DNA of 64,000 nt from NCBI RefSeq assembly GCF_034676545.1, contig NZ_JAUCBZ010000015.1:2387001-2451000 (forward strand), read 5' to 3'. The position numbers were made by a program, and so were the translations under genes. The notes under the pieces were generated by a model. That model had not been told where the DNA came from. It made no database searches and was given only the letters and a program-made list of their open reading frames with translations. This DNA is from Pararhodobacter sp. (GTDB lineage Bacteria > Pseudomonadota > Alphaproteobacteria > Rhodobacterales > Rhodobacteraceae). This document shows, in pieces, positions 36,542 through 46,134 of the stretch (position 1 is its first letter; each line of letters opens with the position of its first letter).

Positions 36542-38053
36542 TCACCCTTTGGATGGGGTGTCGTGGCCACAATAGTCGCGCAAGGCGGCTCTGGCTCCAT
36601 CGGCCCATATTTTGCGCAACCATGCAGAAAAGGCACCCGAAAACCGGGGGTTATCGGCCAGATCACCATAGATCTGATGCAGTGCCAACCAGGCCTGCGG
36701 GTCCGATTTCGCGGCCTGTGCGGTCTGTGTCAACCGGTCCCAGATCGGGTCATTCGCGGCGATCGTGCTGCCATCCTCGCGGGTTCCGGCGCACATGCGT
36801 GCCCAGAGCGCCTCGACAAGCGCCAGCCCCTCGATGTCGCCGCCGCTGTCCAGAGCATCGCGCAAAATGGGCAAGATGAACCCGGCATGGCGCGATGAGC
36901 CGTCAAACGCGACGCGGCGGGTGGTGTCACGGATTTTCGGGTTGGAGAACCGCTTTTCGATCAACGCAAGATAGTCCAGCGCCGTGGTTCCCTCGACCGC
37001 TTCGACATGGGGCAGGAATTCCTGCGCCTGAACCTTGTGGAAAAACGCGAAAATCAGCGGATCGGCCATGCAATCGGTGATCGTCTCCAGGCTCAGGAGT
37101 TCGCCGACATTGGCCAGAACCTGATGCCCGGCGTTCAGGATGCGGATTTTCATGCTTTCGTACGGGTGCACGGCGTCGGTGATCGTCGCCCCGGCGTGTT
37201 CCCACGACGGGCGGCCCTGACAGAATTGATCCTCGATCACCCATTGGCGGTAGTTTTCATGGGTCACCGGCGCGGCGTCGTCAATGCCGAGCGCGCGCAC
37301 GAAAGACAGCTCTGACGCGCCAGTGGCGGGCACGATGCAATCCACCATGGAGTTGGGAAAGCTGGCGTTCTGGTCGATCCAATGCGCAAGCTCGGGGTCG
37401 CTGAGCCGCGCCAGGTCCACAACGGTGCGGCGCAAAACGTCGCCATTGCCTTGCAGGTTGTCACAGCTTTGCCCGGCAAAGGCCGCGTGGCCCGCGTCGC
37501 GGCGCGCACGATACGCAGCGATCATCGCGCCAAAGGCGGTGACGGGCTGGTGCGGATTGGCGGCGTCATGCCGGATATCGGGGTGCGACGTGTCAAGCGT
37601 ACCCGCCGCGGACCGAAAATAGCCCCCCTCGGTGACGGTCAGCGCCACAATGCGGATACGAGGGTCGGACATTGCTGCGATCAGCGGGGTGTTTTGCGGG
37701 TGAACCTCGACGAAATCAATCATCGCGCCAATCACCTCAACCGAGGCGCTGTTCGGGTCCAGCTCCACAAGTGTCGTCAGGCAGTCCTGCGCCAACAAAC
37801 GCTCGCGCATCACCGCGTCACCGGCGCGCACTCCGGCACCGATGATGGCCCAGTCATGGGCCAGACCCTGCTGCATCAACCGGTGCAAATACCACGCCTG
37901 ATGCGCACGGTGGAAATTGCCCAGGCCGATGTGCACGATCCCCGGCGTCAGCGCGGATCGGTCGTAGGTCGGAACCGCGACACCCTTGGGCATTTTGCCC
38001 AGATTGGCGTTGCAGAGCTTGATGGTCTTGGGGTCACGCACTGGGTTCGTCAT
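36542..38053 (-). CDS. mtlK: Mannitol 2-dehydrogenase
   Basis: NAD-dependent oxidation of D-mannitol to D-fructose. The 503-residue protein belongs to the long-chain polyol dehydrogenase family: VHIGLGNFHRAHQAWY near residue 40 is the NAD-binding region, TVTEGGYF the TxTExGYx signature and MKIRILNAGHQ holds the catalytic lysine with KxxxxNxxH. Start at 38053 overlaps the smoS stop (TGATG). The R. sphaeroides operon also places mtlK after smoS. Confidence 0.95.
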   Translation of the reverse strand: MTNPVRDPKTIKLCNANLGKMPKGVAVPTYDRSALTPGIVHIGLGNFHRAHQAWYLHRLMQQGLAHDWAIIGAGVRAGDAVMRERLLAQDCLTTLVELDPNSASVEVIGAMIDFVEVHPQNTPLIAAMSDPRIRIVALTVTEGGYFRSAAGTLDTSHPDIRHDAANPHQPVTAFGAMIAAYRARRDAGHAAFAGQSCDNLQGNGDVLRRTVVDLARLSDPELAHWIDQNASFPNSMVDCIVPATGASELSFVRALGIDDAAPVTHENYRQWVIEDQFCQGRPSWEHAGATITDAVHPYESMKIRILNAGHQVLANVGELLSLETITDCMADPLIFAFFHKVQAQEFLPHVEAVEGTTALDYLALIEKRFSNPKIRDTTRRVAFDGSSRHAGFILPILRDALDSGGDIEGLALVEALWARMCAGTREDGSTIAANDPIWDRLTQTAQAAKSDPQAWLALHQIYGDLADNPRFSGAFSAWLRKIWADGARAALRDYCGHDTPSKG

Positions 38054-38823
38054 CAGCTCATCCAATTCCCGCCGTCCACATTATAGGTCTGCGCCACAAC
38101 ATAATCGGCGTCGGCCGAGGCCAGGAACACGGCCATGCCCACCAGATCCTCGGCCCGGCCCATGCGCCCGTAAGGCACCGAAGCCGCGACCTCTTTTTTC
38201 TTCTGGCCCAAGGGCTTGTTTTCGTATTTGGCAAAGAACGCATCGACGCCGTCCCAGTGTTCGCCATCCACCACACCGGGGGCGATGGCATTCACGTTGA
38301 TGCCATGCGCGATCAGGTTGAGGCCCGCCGATTGGGTCAGCGAAATGATCGCCGCCTTGCTGGCGCAATAGACCGCGACCAGGCTTTCGCCGCGCCGCCC
38401 GGCTTGCGAGGCCATGTTGATGATGCGCCCCTTGATGCCCTTGTCGATCATGTGCCGCGCGACCGCCTGCAGGGTGAACAGCGTGCCACTGACGTTGATG
38501 TCAAAGACCCGCGTGTAATCCTCGCGGGTGATTTCCACGATGGGCGCGGCGGAAAAGATCGCGGCGTTGTTGATCAGGATGTCGATCTGACCGAAGGCCT
38601 TGATCGTGGCGGCAACACCCGCGTCGATGCTGGCCTGATCGGTGACATCCATCTTGACCGCAATCGCCGCCGCGCCGATCTCGGCGGCGGCGGCCTGTGC
38701 GCGCTCCAGGTCGATATCGGCAATCGCAATCCGCGCGCCCTCGGCGGCATAGCGTTTGGCAAAGGCCAGACCGATGCCGCGGGCGGCGCCGGTAATCAAC
38801 GCACATTTCCCGTGCAGTCTCAT
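38053..38823 (-). CDS. smoS: Sorbitol (L-iditol) dehydrogenase, SDR family
   Basis: NAD-dependent sorbitol to fructose oxidation. The 256-residue length equals characterised Rhodobacter SmoS. Motifs: cofactor TGAARGIG (residues 11-18), NNAA, and the catalytic Ser139, Tyr152 and Lys156 (YCASK). The C-terminal YNVDGGNWMS is typical of this group. It starts at 38823 inside the smoK 3' end (four-base overlap). Confidence 0.93.
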   Translation of the reverse strand: MRLHGKCALITGAARGIGLAFAKRYAAEGARIAIADIDLERAQAAAAEIGAAAIAVKMDVTDQASIDAGVAATIKAFGQIDILINNAAIFSAAPIVEITREDYTRVFDINVSGTLFTLQAVARHMIDKGIKGRIINMASQAGRRGESLVAVYCASKAAIISLTQSAGLNLIAHGINVNAIAPGVVDGEHWDGVDAFFAKYENKPLGQKKKEVAASVPYGRMGRAEDLVGMAVFLASADADYVVAQTYNVDGGNWMS

Positions 38824-39827
38824 TGCGCGATCCTCAAGCCCTTGGCGTCGAACTTGTGGATTTGGTCGAGGCGGGGCGTCAGGTGGACCGTGTCGCCGTG
38901 GCTGAGGGCAACGTCTCCGGCGATGCGCACGGTCATCGGGTCGCAGCCCGGAACGCCGTGGACATGCAAGAAGGTGTCCGAGCCCAGATGTTCCGCCACG
39001 CCGACGGTGCCTTGCCACTGGCCCTCGGTGGTCGAGATGTCGATATGCTCGGGCCGGATGCCGATGGTGGTGGCGTTGTGTTTCGCCGCCTCGGGCCCTT
39101 CGAGCAGGTTCATCTTGGGCGAGCCGATGAAGCCCGCCACGAATTTGTTGCGCGGCGTGTGATAGAGTTCCAGAGGGCTGCCGACTTGTTCGATCACCCC
39201 GGCTTGCAGCACGACAATCTTGTCAGCCATGGTCATCGCTTCGACCTGATCGTGCGTCACATAGACCATCGTTGTCTTGAGCTTCTTGTGCAGTTCCGAG
39301 ATTTCCATCCGCATGCCGACCCGCAGCGCGGCATCAAGGTTTGACAGCGGTTCATCGAACAGAAAGGCGGCTGGCTCGCGGACAATGGCGCGGCCAATCG
39401 CAACCCGTTGGCGCTGGCCGCCCGAAAGCTGGCCGGGGCGTCGATGCAGATAATCGGTCAGGTTCAGCGCCTTGGCGGCGGCCTCGATGCGGCGATCCTG
39501 CTCGGCCTGATCCATCTTGGCCATGCGCAGCGGAAAGGCGATGTTCTTGCGCACCGTCATATGCGGATAGAGCGCATAGGATTGGAACACCATCGCCAGC
39601 CGCCGTTTGGCCGGGGGCAGGGCGGTGGCATCCTCGCCGTCGATCTCGATATTGCCCGAGGTGGTATCCTCGAGCCCGGCAATCAGACGCAAAAGCGTGG
39701 ATTTACCGCAGCCCGAGGGGCCGACAAAGACCACGAACTCGCCGTCGTTGATCTCCAGGTCCAGCGGTGGAATGACCACCACGTCGCCGAAAGCCTTTTT
39801 AACCTGCTTGAGTTGGATGCGTCCCAT
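38820..39827 (-). CDS. smoK: Polyol ABC transporter ATP-binding protein
   Basis: A 335-residue CUT1-type ATPase (MalK/UgpC-like). Walker A GPSGCGKST is at residues 36-44, signature LSGGQRQRV near 135, Walker B AFLFDEPLSNLD, and the H-loop VTHDQVEAM. A C-terminal TOBE-type regulatory domain (IGIRPEHIDI) follows. It energises sorbitol/mannitol uptake through SmoFG. The gene is 10 bases downstream of smoG. Confidence 0.95.
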   Translation of the reverse strand: MGRIQLKQVKKAFGDVVVIPPLDLEINDGEFVVFVGPSGCGKSTLLRLIAGLEDTTSGNIEIDGEDATALPPAKRRLAMVFQSYALYPHMTVRKNIAFPLRMAKMDQAEQDRRIEAAAKALNLTDYLHRRPGQLSGGQRQRVAIGRAIVREPAAFLFDEPLSNLDAALRVGMRMEISELHKKLKTTMVYVTHDQVEAMTMADKIVVLQAGVIEQVGSPLELYHTPRNKFVAGFIGSPKMNLLEGPEAAKHNATTIGIRPEHIDISTTEGQWQGTVGVAEHLGSDTFLHVHGVPGCDPMTVRIAGDVALSHGDTVHLTPRLDQIHKFDAKGLRIAQ

Positions 39828-39837
39828 TATGTGTTCC

Positions 39838-40668
39838 TCACTTCACGGCGCCAAAGGTCAGGCCTCGGACAAGTTGTTTCTGGCTGAACCAGCCAAGGAT
39901 CAGGATCGGCGCGATGGCCATGGTCGATGCAGCGCTGAGTTTCGCGAAGAACAGGCCTTCGGGGCTGGAGTAGCTGGCGATGAACGCGGTCAAGGGGGCG
40001 GCGTCGATCGAGGTCAGGTTCAGCGTCCAGAAGGCTTCGTTCCACGCCAGGATGAAGTTCAAGAGCAGCGTCGAGGCAATACCGGGGATCGCCATTGGCG
40101 TCAGGACATAGAGGATTTCATCCTTGAGGTTTGCCCCGTCCATTCGCGCCGCTTCCAGGATTTCGCCCGGAATTTCGCGGAAATAGGTGTACAGCATCCA
40201 GACGATGATCGGCAGGTTGATCAGCATCAGGATCACCACCAGCGCGGCGCGATTGTCCAGAACCCCCAGATGAATGCACAGAAGGTAGATCGGATACAGA
40301 ACGCCAACCGCCGGCAACATCTTGGTCGAGAGCATCCACAGCAGGATGTCTTTGGTGCGCTTGGAGGGCACAAAGGCCATCGACCAGGCGGCGGGCACGG
40401 CAATCAGCACACCCAGCAGCGTCGAGCCGCCCGCGATGATCACCGAGTTGGTCAGGAAGCGCATGTAGTTCGAGCGCTCCATCACCACACCGTAATTCTC
40501 CAGCGTCCAATCGAAGAACAGGAACACCGGTGGGTTGGCGATGGCCTCGGCCTCGGTCTTGAACGAGGTCAGGATGGTCCACAGGATCGGGAAGAAGATC
40601 AGCAGGCCGATGCTCCAGGCGACGACGGTGTTGAGGGCCTTGCGTTGGGTTGTGACAGCTCTTGCCAT
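39838..40668 (-). CDS. smoG: Polyol ABC transporter permease
   Basis: A 276-residue MalG-like permease with six membrane segments. The EAA loop for ATPase contact reads EAARMDGANLKDEILYV. The ATG at 40668 is preceded by aggagc; a TTG two codons upstream could be read but is less likely. It follows smoF by 13 bases. Confidence 0.94.
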   Translation of the reverse strand: MARAVTTQRKALNTVVAWSIGLLIFFPILWTILTSFKTEAEAIANPPVFLFFDWTLENYGVVMERSNYMRFLTNSVIIAGGSTLLGVLIAVPAAWSMAFVPSKRTKDILLWMLSTKMLPAVGVLYPIYLLCIHLGVLDNRAALVVILMLINLPIIVWMLYTYFREIPGEILEAARMDGANLKDEILYVLTPMAIPGIASTLLLNFILAWNEAFWTLNLTSIDAAPLTAFIASYSSPEGLFFAKLSAASTMAIAPILILGWFSQKQLVRGLTFGAVK

Positions 40669-40681
40669 GATCAAATGCTCC

Positions 40682-41548
40682 TCAATTGTCCAGGTTCTTG
40701 CCGACGATGCGCATCAGGAAGATGGCGACGATATTGGCAAGGATGATGGCATAAACGCCGCCGGCACTGCCCAGACCCACATTCTGGCTTTCCAGCACGC
40801 GCTGATAGATCAGGTAGGTCAGGGTTCGGGTGCCAAAGGCGCCGCCGGTGGTCACGAAGATTTCGGCAAAGACGGCCAGAACAAAGATCGTCTGGATAAG
40901 AATGACGATGGTGATGGCGCGGCTGAGATGCGGCAGGGAGATAAAGACAAAGCGGGCCAAGGGGTTGGCACCATCAATCTCGGCGGCTTCCAGTTGCTCG
41001 CTGTCGAGCGATTGAATGGCCGTCAACAGGATCAGGGTTGCAAACGGCAGCCACTGCCACGCGACGATCACAATGATCGAGAACACCGACGCGTCTTGCA
41101 GCCAGACGATGGGATCCGCGCCAAAAAAGCGCCACAGATGGGCGAACACGCCGTTCACCGGGTCCATGAACATGTTCTTCCAGACCAGCGCCGAGACGGT
41201 TGGCATCACGAAGAACGGAGCGATGACGAGGATGCGCACGATGCCCTGTCCCCACATCGGCTTGTCCAGCAAGATCGCCAGCAGCACGCCAAAGACAATC
41301 GAGATCAGCAGGACGCCGCCGACGATGATCAAGGTCGTCAGGATCGAGGGCCAGAAGGCGCTGGAGGAGACGAAGCGCACGAAATTGTCGAAGCCCGCGA
41401 AACCCAGGTCGCCACCGCGAAGCGGCAGATAGTTTCGGAACGAGAACCACAAGGTCATGCACAGCGGGACGAGCATCCAGACAAGGAGCAAGAATACTGC
41501 AGGGGCCATCATGATCCGCGCTGCAGATCGGGAATGCTGGGTCGCCAT
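40682..41548 (-). CDS. smoF: Polyol ABC transporter permease
   Basis: A 288-residue MalF-like permease with six membrane segments. The EAA loop is LEAAEIDGANPLARFVF. It partners SmoG in the membrane. It is separated from the binding-protein gene smoE by 117 bases that contain a strong hairpin. Confidence 0.94.
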   Translation of the reverse strand: MATQHSRSAARIMMAPAVFLLLVWMLVPLCMTLWFSFRNYLPLRGGDLGFAGFDNFVRFVSSSAFWPSILTTLIIVGGVLLISIVFGVLLAILLDKPMWGQGIVRILVIAPFFVMPTVSALVWKNMFMDPVNGVFAHLWRFFGADPIVWLQDASVFSIIVIVAWQWLPFATLILLTAIQSLDSEQLEAAEIDGANPLARFVFISLPHLSRAITIVILIQTIFVLAVFAEIFVTTGGAFGTRTLTYLIYQRVLESQNVGLGSAGGVYAIILANIVAIFLMRIVGKNLDN

Positions 41549-41623
41549 GGCACGTCTCCTCAGCTCAGGGGGCGCAAGGGCCCGGGGAAATATGAAGTTT
41601 CTGGGAACACAGTGTCAGAAGTC

Positions 41624-41647
41624 GGAAGGCGGCACAGGCCGCCTTCC
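41624..41647 (-). terminator. Intercistronic hairpin between smoE and smoF
   Basis: A perfect 9-bp stem (GGAAGGCGG / CCGCCTTCC) with a 6-base loop starts 19 bases after the smoE stop. No T-run follows. Such hairpins after binding-protein genes often protect the upstream mRNA or cause partial termination, giving an excess of the binding protein. Confidence 0.6.
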
Positions 41648-41665
41648 GCGTGAGCGTGGCGCAGC

Positions 41666-42980
41666 TTAGCGGTAGCCCGCAGCTTCCATCGCTTCGTTGG
41701 TGATCGCCTGAGCATTCGCCAGCGCTTCTTCGACGGTCTGCTGACCGGCATAATAGGCCGAGAATTCCTGGCTGACTTCGGTCGCGATACCGGCAAACTC
41801 GGGGATCGCGGCGAATTGGACACCGACATAGGGAACCGGATCAACGGTCGGGTTGTTCGGATCCGCCGACAGGATCGAGTCGAGCGTCATCTGGGCAAAC
41901 GGCACCGCCTGGTAGTTCGGGTTCTCATAGAGCGAGGTCCGGGCACCCGGAGGCACATTGGCCCAGCCTTCGTTCTCGGCGACCATCTCGATGTAGCCGG
42001 TTCCGGTGGCCCATTCGATGAACTGCAGAGCGGCGTCTTGCTGCTGCGTGCCAGCCGGGATCGCCAGCGCCCAGGCCCAGAGCCAGTTCGAGCGACGGCC
42101 CAACCCATTGTCGGGGGCCAGCGCAAAGCCGACGTGATCGGCAACGGTCGAATCGCTGCCAGTGACGAAGGAGGCCGCAACCGTGGCGTCGATCCACATG
42201 CCGCACTTGCCTTGGTTGAACAGCGACAGGTTTTCGTTGAAGCCGTTGGTGGCATAGCCGGCCGGGACCGGATTCGCTCATCATGCCTTGAAAGAAGGTC
42301 AGCGTGTCATGCCAGGGCTGGGTGTCGAACTGGGCGTTCCACTCCATGTCGAACCAGCGTGCGCCGAACGAGTTGGACATCGCGGTGATGAACGCGCCAC
42401 CCTCGCCCCAACCAGCCTTGCCGCGCAGGCAAATGCCGTTGATATCATTCGCCCGGTCGGTCATCGCTGCCGCGGCCTCGCGGATGAAGGTCCAGGTCGG
42501 TGCGGTCGGCATTTCCAGACCTGCTGCTTCCATCAGATCGGTGCGATACATGATCATAGAGCTTTCGCCGTAGAACGGTGCCGCATAGAGCGTGCCGTCA
42601 TGGCTCAGACCGCCGCGCATGGCGGGCAGAATGTCATCGACGTTATACTCTGCCGACAGACCGTCCAGCGGGACCAGCCAGCCGTTGGCACCCCAGATCG
42701 GCGTCTCGTACATGCCGATGGTCATGATGTCGAACTGGCCACCCTGCGTCGTGATATCGGTGGTAACATGCTGACGCAGAACGTTTTCTTCAAGCGTGAC
42801 CCACTCGACATTGATGCCGGTCTGCGCGGTGAATTGATCCGTGTAACCCTGCATCCGGATCATGTCGCCGTTGTTCACAGTCGCAATCGTGATTGTCGAC
42901 GCGTGGCTCTCGGCAAACGCGCCGGTGGTCGCAATCAACGACAGTGCTGTTGCTGATAGAAAAGTGCTCTTCCTAGACAT
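41666..42980 (-). CDS. smoE: Polyol ABC transporter substrate-binding protein (frameshifted)
   Basis: Periplasmic sorbitol/mannitol-binding protein. Signal peptide MSRKSTFLSATALSLIATT, mature start near AFAES. The first frame includes TIATVNNGDMIRMQGYTDQF and ends at MMSESGP. Removing one base of the G3 run at 42264-42266 restores SESGPAGYATNGFNENLSLF and joins the second frame (CGMWIDATVAASF, WALAIPAGTQQQDAALQFIEWATG). Repaired length is 437 residues, as in R. sphaeroides SmoE. The start has gggagg upstream. Confidence 0.92.
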
Positions 42981-43034
42981 CCGTAGTCCTCCCGTTTGGA
43001 TGAGTTGACTTACGGTAGTGGCGTGACGTGCCAT

Positions 43035-43063
43035 GCGTCAACAAAAAAATTGACGCGCGTAAA
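43035..43063. promoter_or_regulatory. Candidate operator and -35 region of the smo operon
   Basis: Just downstream of the regulator gene and 55-80 bases upstream of smoE is TTGACGCGCGTAAA (43050-43063), a near-palindrome with a central CG, as LacI-family operators usually have. Next to it a TTGACG hexamer on the minus strand could be the -35 of the smoE promoter, so repressor binding would block transcription. GCGTCAA at 43035-43041 and TTGACGC at 43050-43056 also form an inverted repeat around a T-rich loop. Confidence 0.45.
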
Positions 43064-43075
43064 AAATATAGCGGA

Positions 43076-44107
43076 TCATGCCGAGTCTCGCAGGATCAAA
43101 CGACCTTCCAAACGCGTGCTTTTCCAAGGGGATACCCGCCCGTCAATCGCGGCAAACAAACTGTCGGCGGCGGTCTGGGATACGGCGTCATAGTCGTGCG
43201 AAATCGTGGTCAAAGGCGGACATGTATAGCGGGAATGGGGGTGACCGTCCTGTCCGGCAACCCGAATCGCATCGTCTGGGCCGCGCCCGACCCGGACCCC
43301 TTGTTCGTAACACGCCGTCAACAACCCGATCGCCAGTCGGTCGTTGCTGCACAGGATCGTATTGGTCGGAAATCGCGCCTGTGTCAGGGCCTCATGACCG
43401 CCCAGGCGACCGATTTCCTCGAACCCCCAACCCTCGCCTTCGACCGAGATGACATGCGGGGTATGACCAAAGGCCGCCATCGTATCCAGATAGCTCTGAC
43501 GGCGACGCAGCGCGTTCGGATTGGCTGGGGTCTTCATGTCAAATAGACAAGGCGGCTCGCCGGTCCGGCACAGATAATCCGCAATATGCTGCGTGAACTG
43601 AAAGTTGTCGGAGCCCACGAACCCAAGGCCGATTTCCTCGACGCTGCTGTCGAAAATCATCGTCGGAACGTCGTTGCAGAACCGTTTCAGCGCTTGTTTG
43701 TCGGACGCGCGACCCAAGGGCGCCAGCAGGGCACCGGCTGGTTTGAGCGAGCGAAGCGTGTCGAGCACCTCGACCTCGAAGGCGGAGTCGCCGTGCGAGC
43801 TGAACAGGGTCGGGCGGTATCCGGCGGTGATGCAGCGCTGTTCGAGGTTGCGGGCGATTTCGGCGAAATAAGGGTCCGAGATGAGGGGGACGACGATGCC
43901 AATGGTCTTGGTCAACTTGCGGTTCTGGTTCATCGCATAGATGTTGGGTCGATAGTCATACCGCTCCAACGCGGCCTCGATGCGACCACGCGTGCCGGGA
44001 CGAACGCTGTCAGGATCGTTGAAATATTTTGAGATTGTCGGGCGAGAGATGCCACTGACGTCGGCAAACTCCTGCATGTTCCGAATTTTGATACCTGTCA
44101 TCGTCAT
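43076..44107 (-). CDS. LacI-family transcriptional regulator
   Basis: A 343-residue repressor. The N-terminal HTH (MQEFADVSGISRPTISKYFND) and hinge helix (RIEAALERYDYRPN) are followed by a periplasmic-binding-like sensor domain (TIGIVVPLISDPYFAEI). It is upstream of and co-directional with the smo operon, so it most likely controls polyol uptake. Start at 44107 fits an upstream agcggag; an ATG two codons later is possible. The R. sphaeroides smo locus uses a different regulator type, so the pairing here may be distinct. Confidence 0.9.
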   Translation of the reverse strand: MTMTGIKIRNMQEFADVSGISRPTISKYFNDPDSVRPGTRGRIEAALERYDYRPNIYAMNQNRKLTKTIGIVVPLISDPYFAEIARNLEQRCITAGYRPTLFSSHGDSAFEVEVLDTLRSLKPAGALLAPLGRASDKQALKRFCNDVPTMIFDSSVEEIGLGFVGSDNFQFTQHIADYLCRTGEPPCLFDMKTPANPNALRRRQSYLDTMAAFGHTPHVISVEGEGWGFEEIGRLGGHEALTQARFPTNTILCSNDRLAIGLLTACYEQGVRVGRGPDDAIRVAGQDGHPHSRYTCPPLTTISHDYDAVSQTAADSLFAAIDGRVSPWKSTRLEGRLILRDSA

Positions 44108-44394
44108 CCGCTCCGCTGTTCTCGCGGTTTGCGTGTCAAACTTTCCAAGATGACACATGAATTTTCCGCGCGCCAAATTGCAACGTAACATTTTTTTCCT
44201 GAAACGCGACCCCTGCGTGAGAGAGGGTTCGGACAAGGCGGGCTGCAACGAAGGCGAGGCCCGCAAAAACCCTCGGATGCGCGGCGCAAGAGACGGTCGA
44301 CGTTGCGGCGGGGAAATCGTACACGCCACTGGACGCAAACCCGTCAGTCCGCGACACTCTCGGGGACTGAGTTTTCTGACATCAGGAGTGCCCG

Positions 44395-45345
44395 ATGGCG
44401 CGAGGCCGACAAGCAGACACCCCGGCGCAGATCCCGGCCAGTGGTTGGAAAGACATCGCCTTGCGCGTGAAAGACAACATTGCGGCCGATCATTTGGGCC
44501 TCATTGCCGCCGGGGTCGCGTTTTATGCGCTGCTGGCGATTTTCCCGGCGATCGCCGCGCTGATGGCGCTTGGCGGCCTTGTTCTGGCACCCGCTGAAGT
44601 GGCGGCACAGCTTCAAACCCTGACCGAGATCATCCCCGAGGAGGCTGCGCAGATCATCATGGATCAGGCCGTGGCGGTGACCGGTTCCGAGCAACAGGGC
44701 CTGGGTGTTGCCTTTGGCGTTGGTCTGGTTCTGGCGATTTATTCAGCGTCCAAGGGAATGGGCAGCCTGATGCAGGGGTTGAATGTTGCCTATAACGAGC
44801 GGGAAAAACGAGGGTTCGTCAGGAAAACGCTCTGGACGTTGGCGCTGACCCTGTTCTTGATCGTGGGGCTGATCATGGGCTTGCTCGCGGCGCTGGCGGT
44901 GCCTGTCATCCTGAGTTTTCTCATCCTGCCGGACGGGCTAAAGACGGCCCTGTCGTTGTCGCGTTGGGTCATTCTGGCGGCAATGACGGTGTTTGGTCTG
45001 GCGGTGATTTATCGCTACGGACCGTCCCGCCGGAATGCACGGTGGAAATGGCTGTCGGTCGGGTCCGTGACGGCCTGCGTGGTCTGGATCCTGGCCTCCA
45101 TCGGGTTTTCGATCTATGTGCGCAATTTCGGCAGCTATAACGAAACTTTCGGCAGCGTGGCGGGGGTCATTGTCTTGCTGATGTGGCTGTGGATTTCGGC
45201 CTTCATCCTCATGCTGGGGGCGGTGATCAACGCCGAGATCGAGGCGCAGACCGCCGTTGATTCCACCGTCGGACCCGACAGGCCGATGGGGCAGCGCGGC
45301 GCCAAGAAGGCGGATATTCTGGGCGAGGCCAAGGGCAAGGCATGA
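44395..45345 (+). CDS. YihY/UPF0761 family inner-membrane protein
   Basis: A 316-residue integral membrane protein with six hydrophobic segments. Family blocks include LIAAGVAFYALLAIFPAIAAL, SASKGMGSLMQGLNVAYN and GVIVLLMWLWISAFILMLGA. It was once annotated as ribonuclease BN, but that activity belongs to another protein; the role of YihY remains unclear. The start ATG has caggagtgcccg upstream. Stop overlaps the rsmJ start by four bases. Confidence 0.93.
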   Translation: MARGRQADTPAQIPASGWKDIALRVKDNIAADHLGLIAAGVAFYALLAIFPAIAALMALGGLVLAPAEVAAQLQTLTEIIPEEAAQIIMDQAVAVTGSEQQGLGVAFGVGLVLAIYSASKGMGSLMQGLNVAYNEREKRGFVRKTLWTLALTLFLIVGLIMGLLAALAVPVILSFLILPDGLKTALSLSRWVILAAMTVFGLAVIYRYGPSRRNARWKWLSVGSVTACVVWILASIGFSIYVRNFGSYNETFGSVAGVIVLLMWLWISAFILMLGAVINAEIEAQTAVDSTVGPDRPMGQRGAKKADILGEAKGKA

Positions 45346-45944
45346 CGCGGGACTTTGGGGACTTGCGGGTTGATTTTGTCGGCGGCGCGGTGGCGCATCG
45401 GCGTCGCTTCGGCGGCGGGCGTGGACAGGCCCTGGCCAAGGCGATGGGCCTGCGCGGCGGCAAAACACCGACTATCGTCGATGCCACCGCGGGTCTGGGG
45501 CGCGATGCCTTTCTGTTGGCCTCGCTGGGTGCCGAGGTCACCTTGATCGAGCGATCCCTGACCATGCACGCCTTGTTGGAGCAGGGTTTGCAGCGCGCCT
45601 ATGACGAGGGCGGAGACGTGCGCGACATCGTTCGCCGCATGACGCTTTTGCAGGGCGATTCCAAGGACTTGCTGCCGACGATGCGCACCGAGGCAATTCT
45701 GATCGACCCCATGCACCCGCCAAGCAGGAAATCGGCGCTGGTGAAGCAAGAGTTGCGACGTGTGCGCGAGATTGTCGGGGCCGACGATGATGCTTTGGAC
45801 CTGATGCATATCGCGCTTGATCACGCACGAAACCGCGTCGTCTTGAAATGGCCCGCCAAGGCGGACCCGATGGTCGGACTGCGCGCGTGTTCGCATCATA
45901 TCCTGGGGAAAACGACGCGTTACGATGTGTTCATGACCGGCTAA
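45342..45944 (+). CDS. rsmJ: 16S rRNA (guanine-1516-N2)-methyltransferase-like protein
   Basis: A 200-residue class I methyltransferase. Motif I is DATAGLGRDAFLLAS, motif IV-like DPMHPPSRKSALVK, and the E.VTLIERS stretch is typical of RsmJ, which methylates G1516 of 16S rRNA with SAM. E. coli RsmJ is about 250 residues; here the N-terminus is shorter. It is translationally coupled to the YihY gene. Confidence 0.88.
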   Translation: MTRDFGDLRVDFVGGAVAHRRRFGGGRGQALAKAMGLRGGKTPTIVDATAGLGRDAFLLASLGAEVTLIERSLTMHALLEQGLQRAYDEGGDVRDIVRRMTLLQGDSKDLLPTMRTEAILIDPMHPPSRKSALVKQELRRVREIVGADDDALDLMHIALDHARNRVVLKWPAKADPMVGLRACSHHILGKTTRYDVFMTG

Positions 45945-45958
45945 GGCAAACCCCCGGG

Positions 45959-45985
45959 GCCCGGCGCGTCATGGATGCGCCGGGC
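45959..45985. terminator. Perfect hairpin after rsmJ
   Basis: A perfect 9-bp stem (GCCCGGCGC / GCGCCGGGC) with a 9-base loop lies 15 bases after the rsmJ stop and 28 bases after the stop of the small minus-strand gene. It lacks a T-tract. The position between convergent genes fits a bidirectional terminator. Confidence 0.5.
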
Positions 45986-46013
45986 GCTGGTGTCTGGCAA
46001 AGCCGCGTCGGCT

Positions 46014-46106
46014 TTATACCGGATGAATGACCATGGTGATGATCGCATAGACCATGAACAGCCCGACGGAGCTCAACATGATGATGAGTGGAAGATATTG
46101 GCGCAT
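46014..46106 (-). CDS. Mini membrane protein, 30 aa
   Basis: A 30-codon gene, MRQYLPLIIMLSSVGL then FMVYAIITMVIHPV. It is one hydrophobic helix with a short positive N-terminus, preceded by gagaggcatc (purine-rich ribosome site). It begins 28 bases after the proline-rich exported protein on the same strand. No family recognised. Too short to be certain, but composition and ribosome site argue for a real single-pass membrane peptide. Confidence 0.45.
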   Translation of the reverse strand: MRQYLPLIIMLSSVGLFMVYAIITMVIHPV

Positions 46107-46134
46107 GATGCCTCTCTGAGATTTCGCGTTGATG

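Noticed and set aside
43035..43056. Inverted repeat read as a terminator
   Set aside because: The T-rich part is the loop, not a tail after the stem; operator or promoter role fits better.
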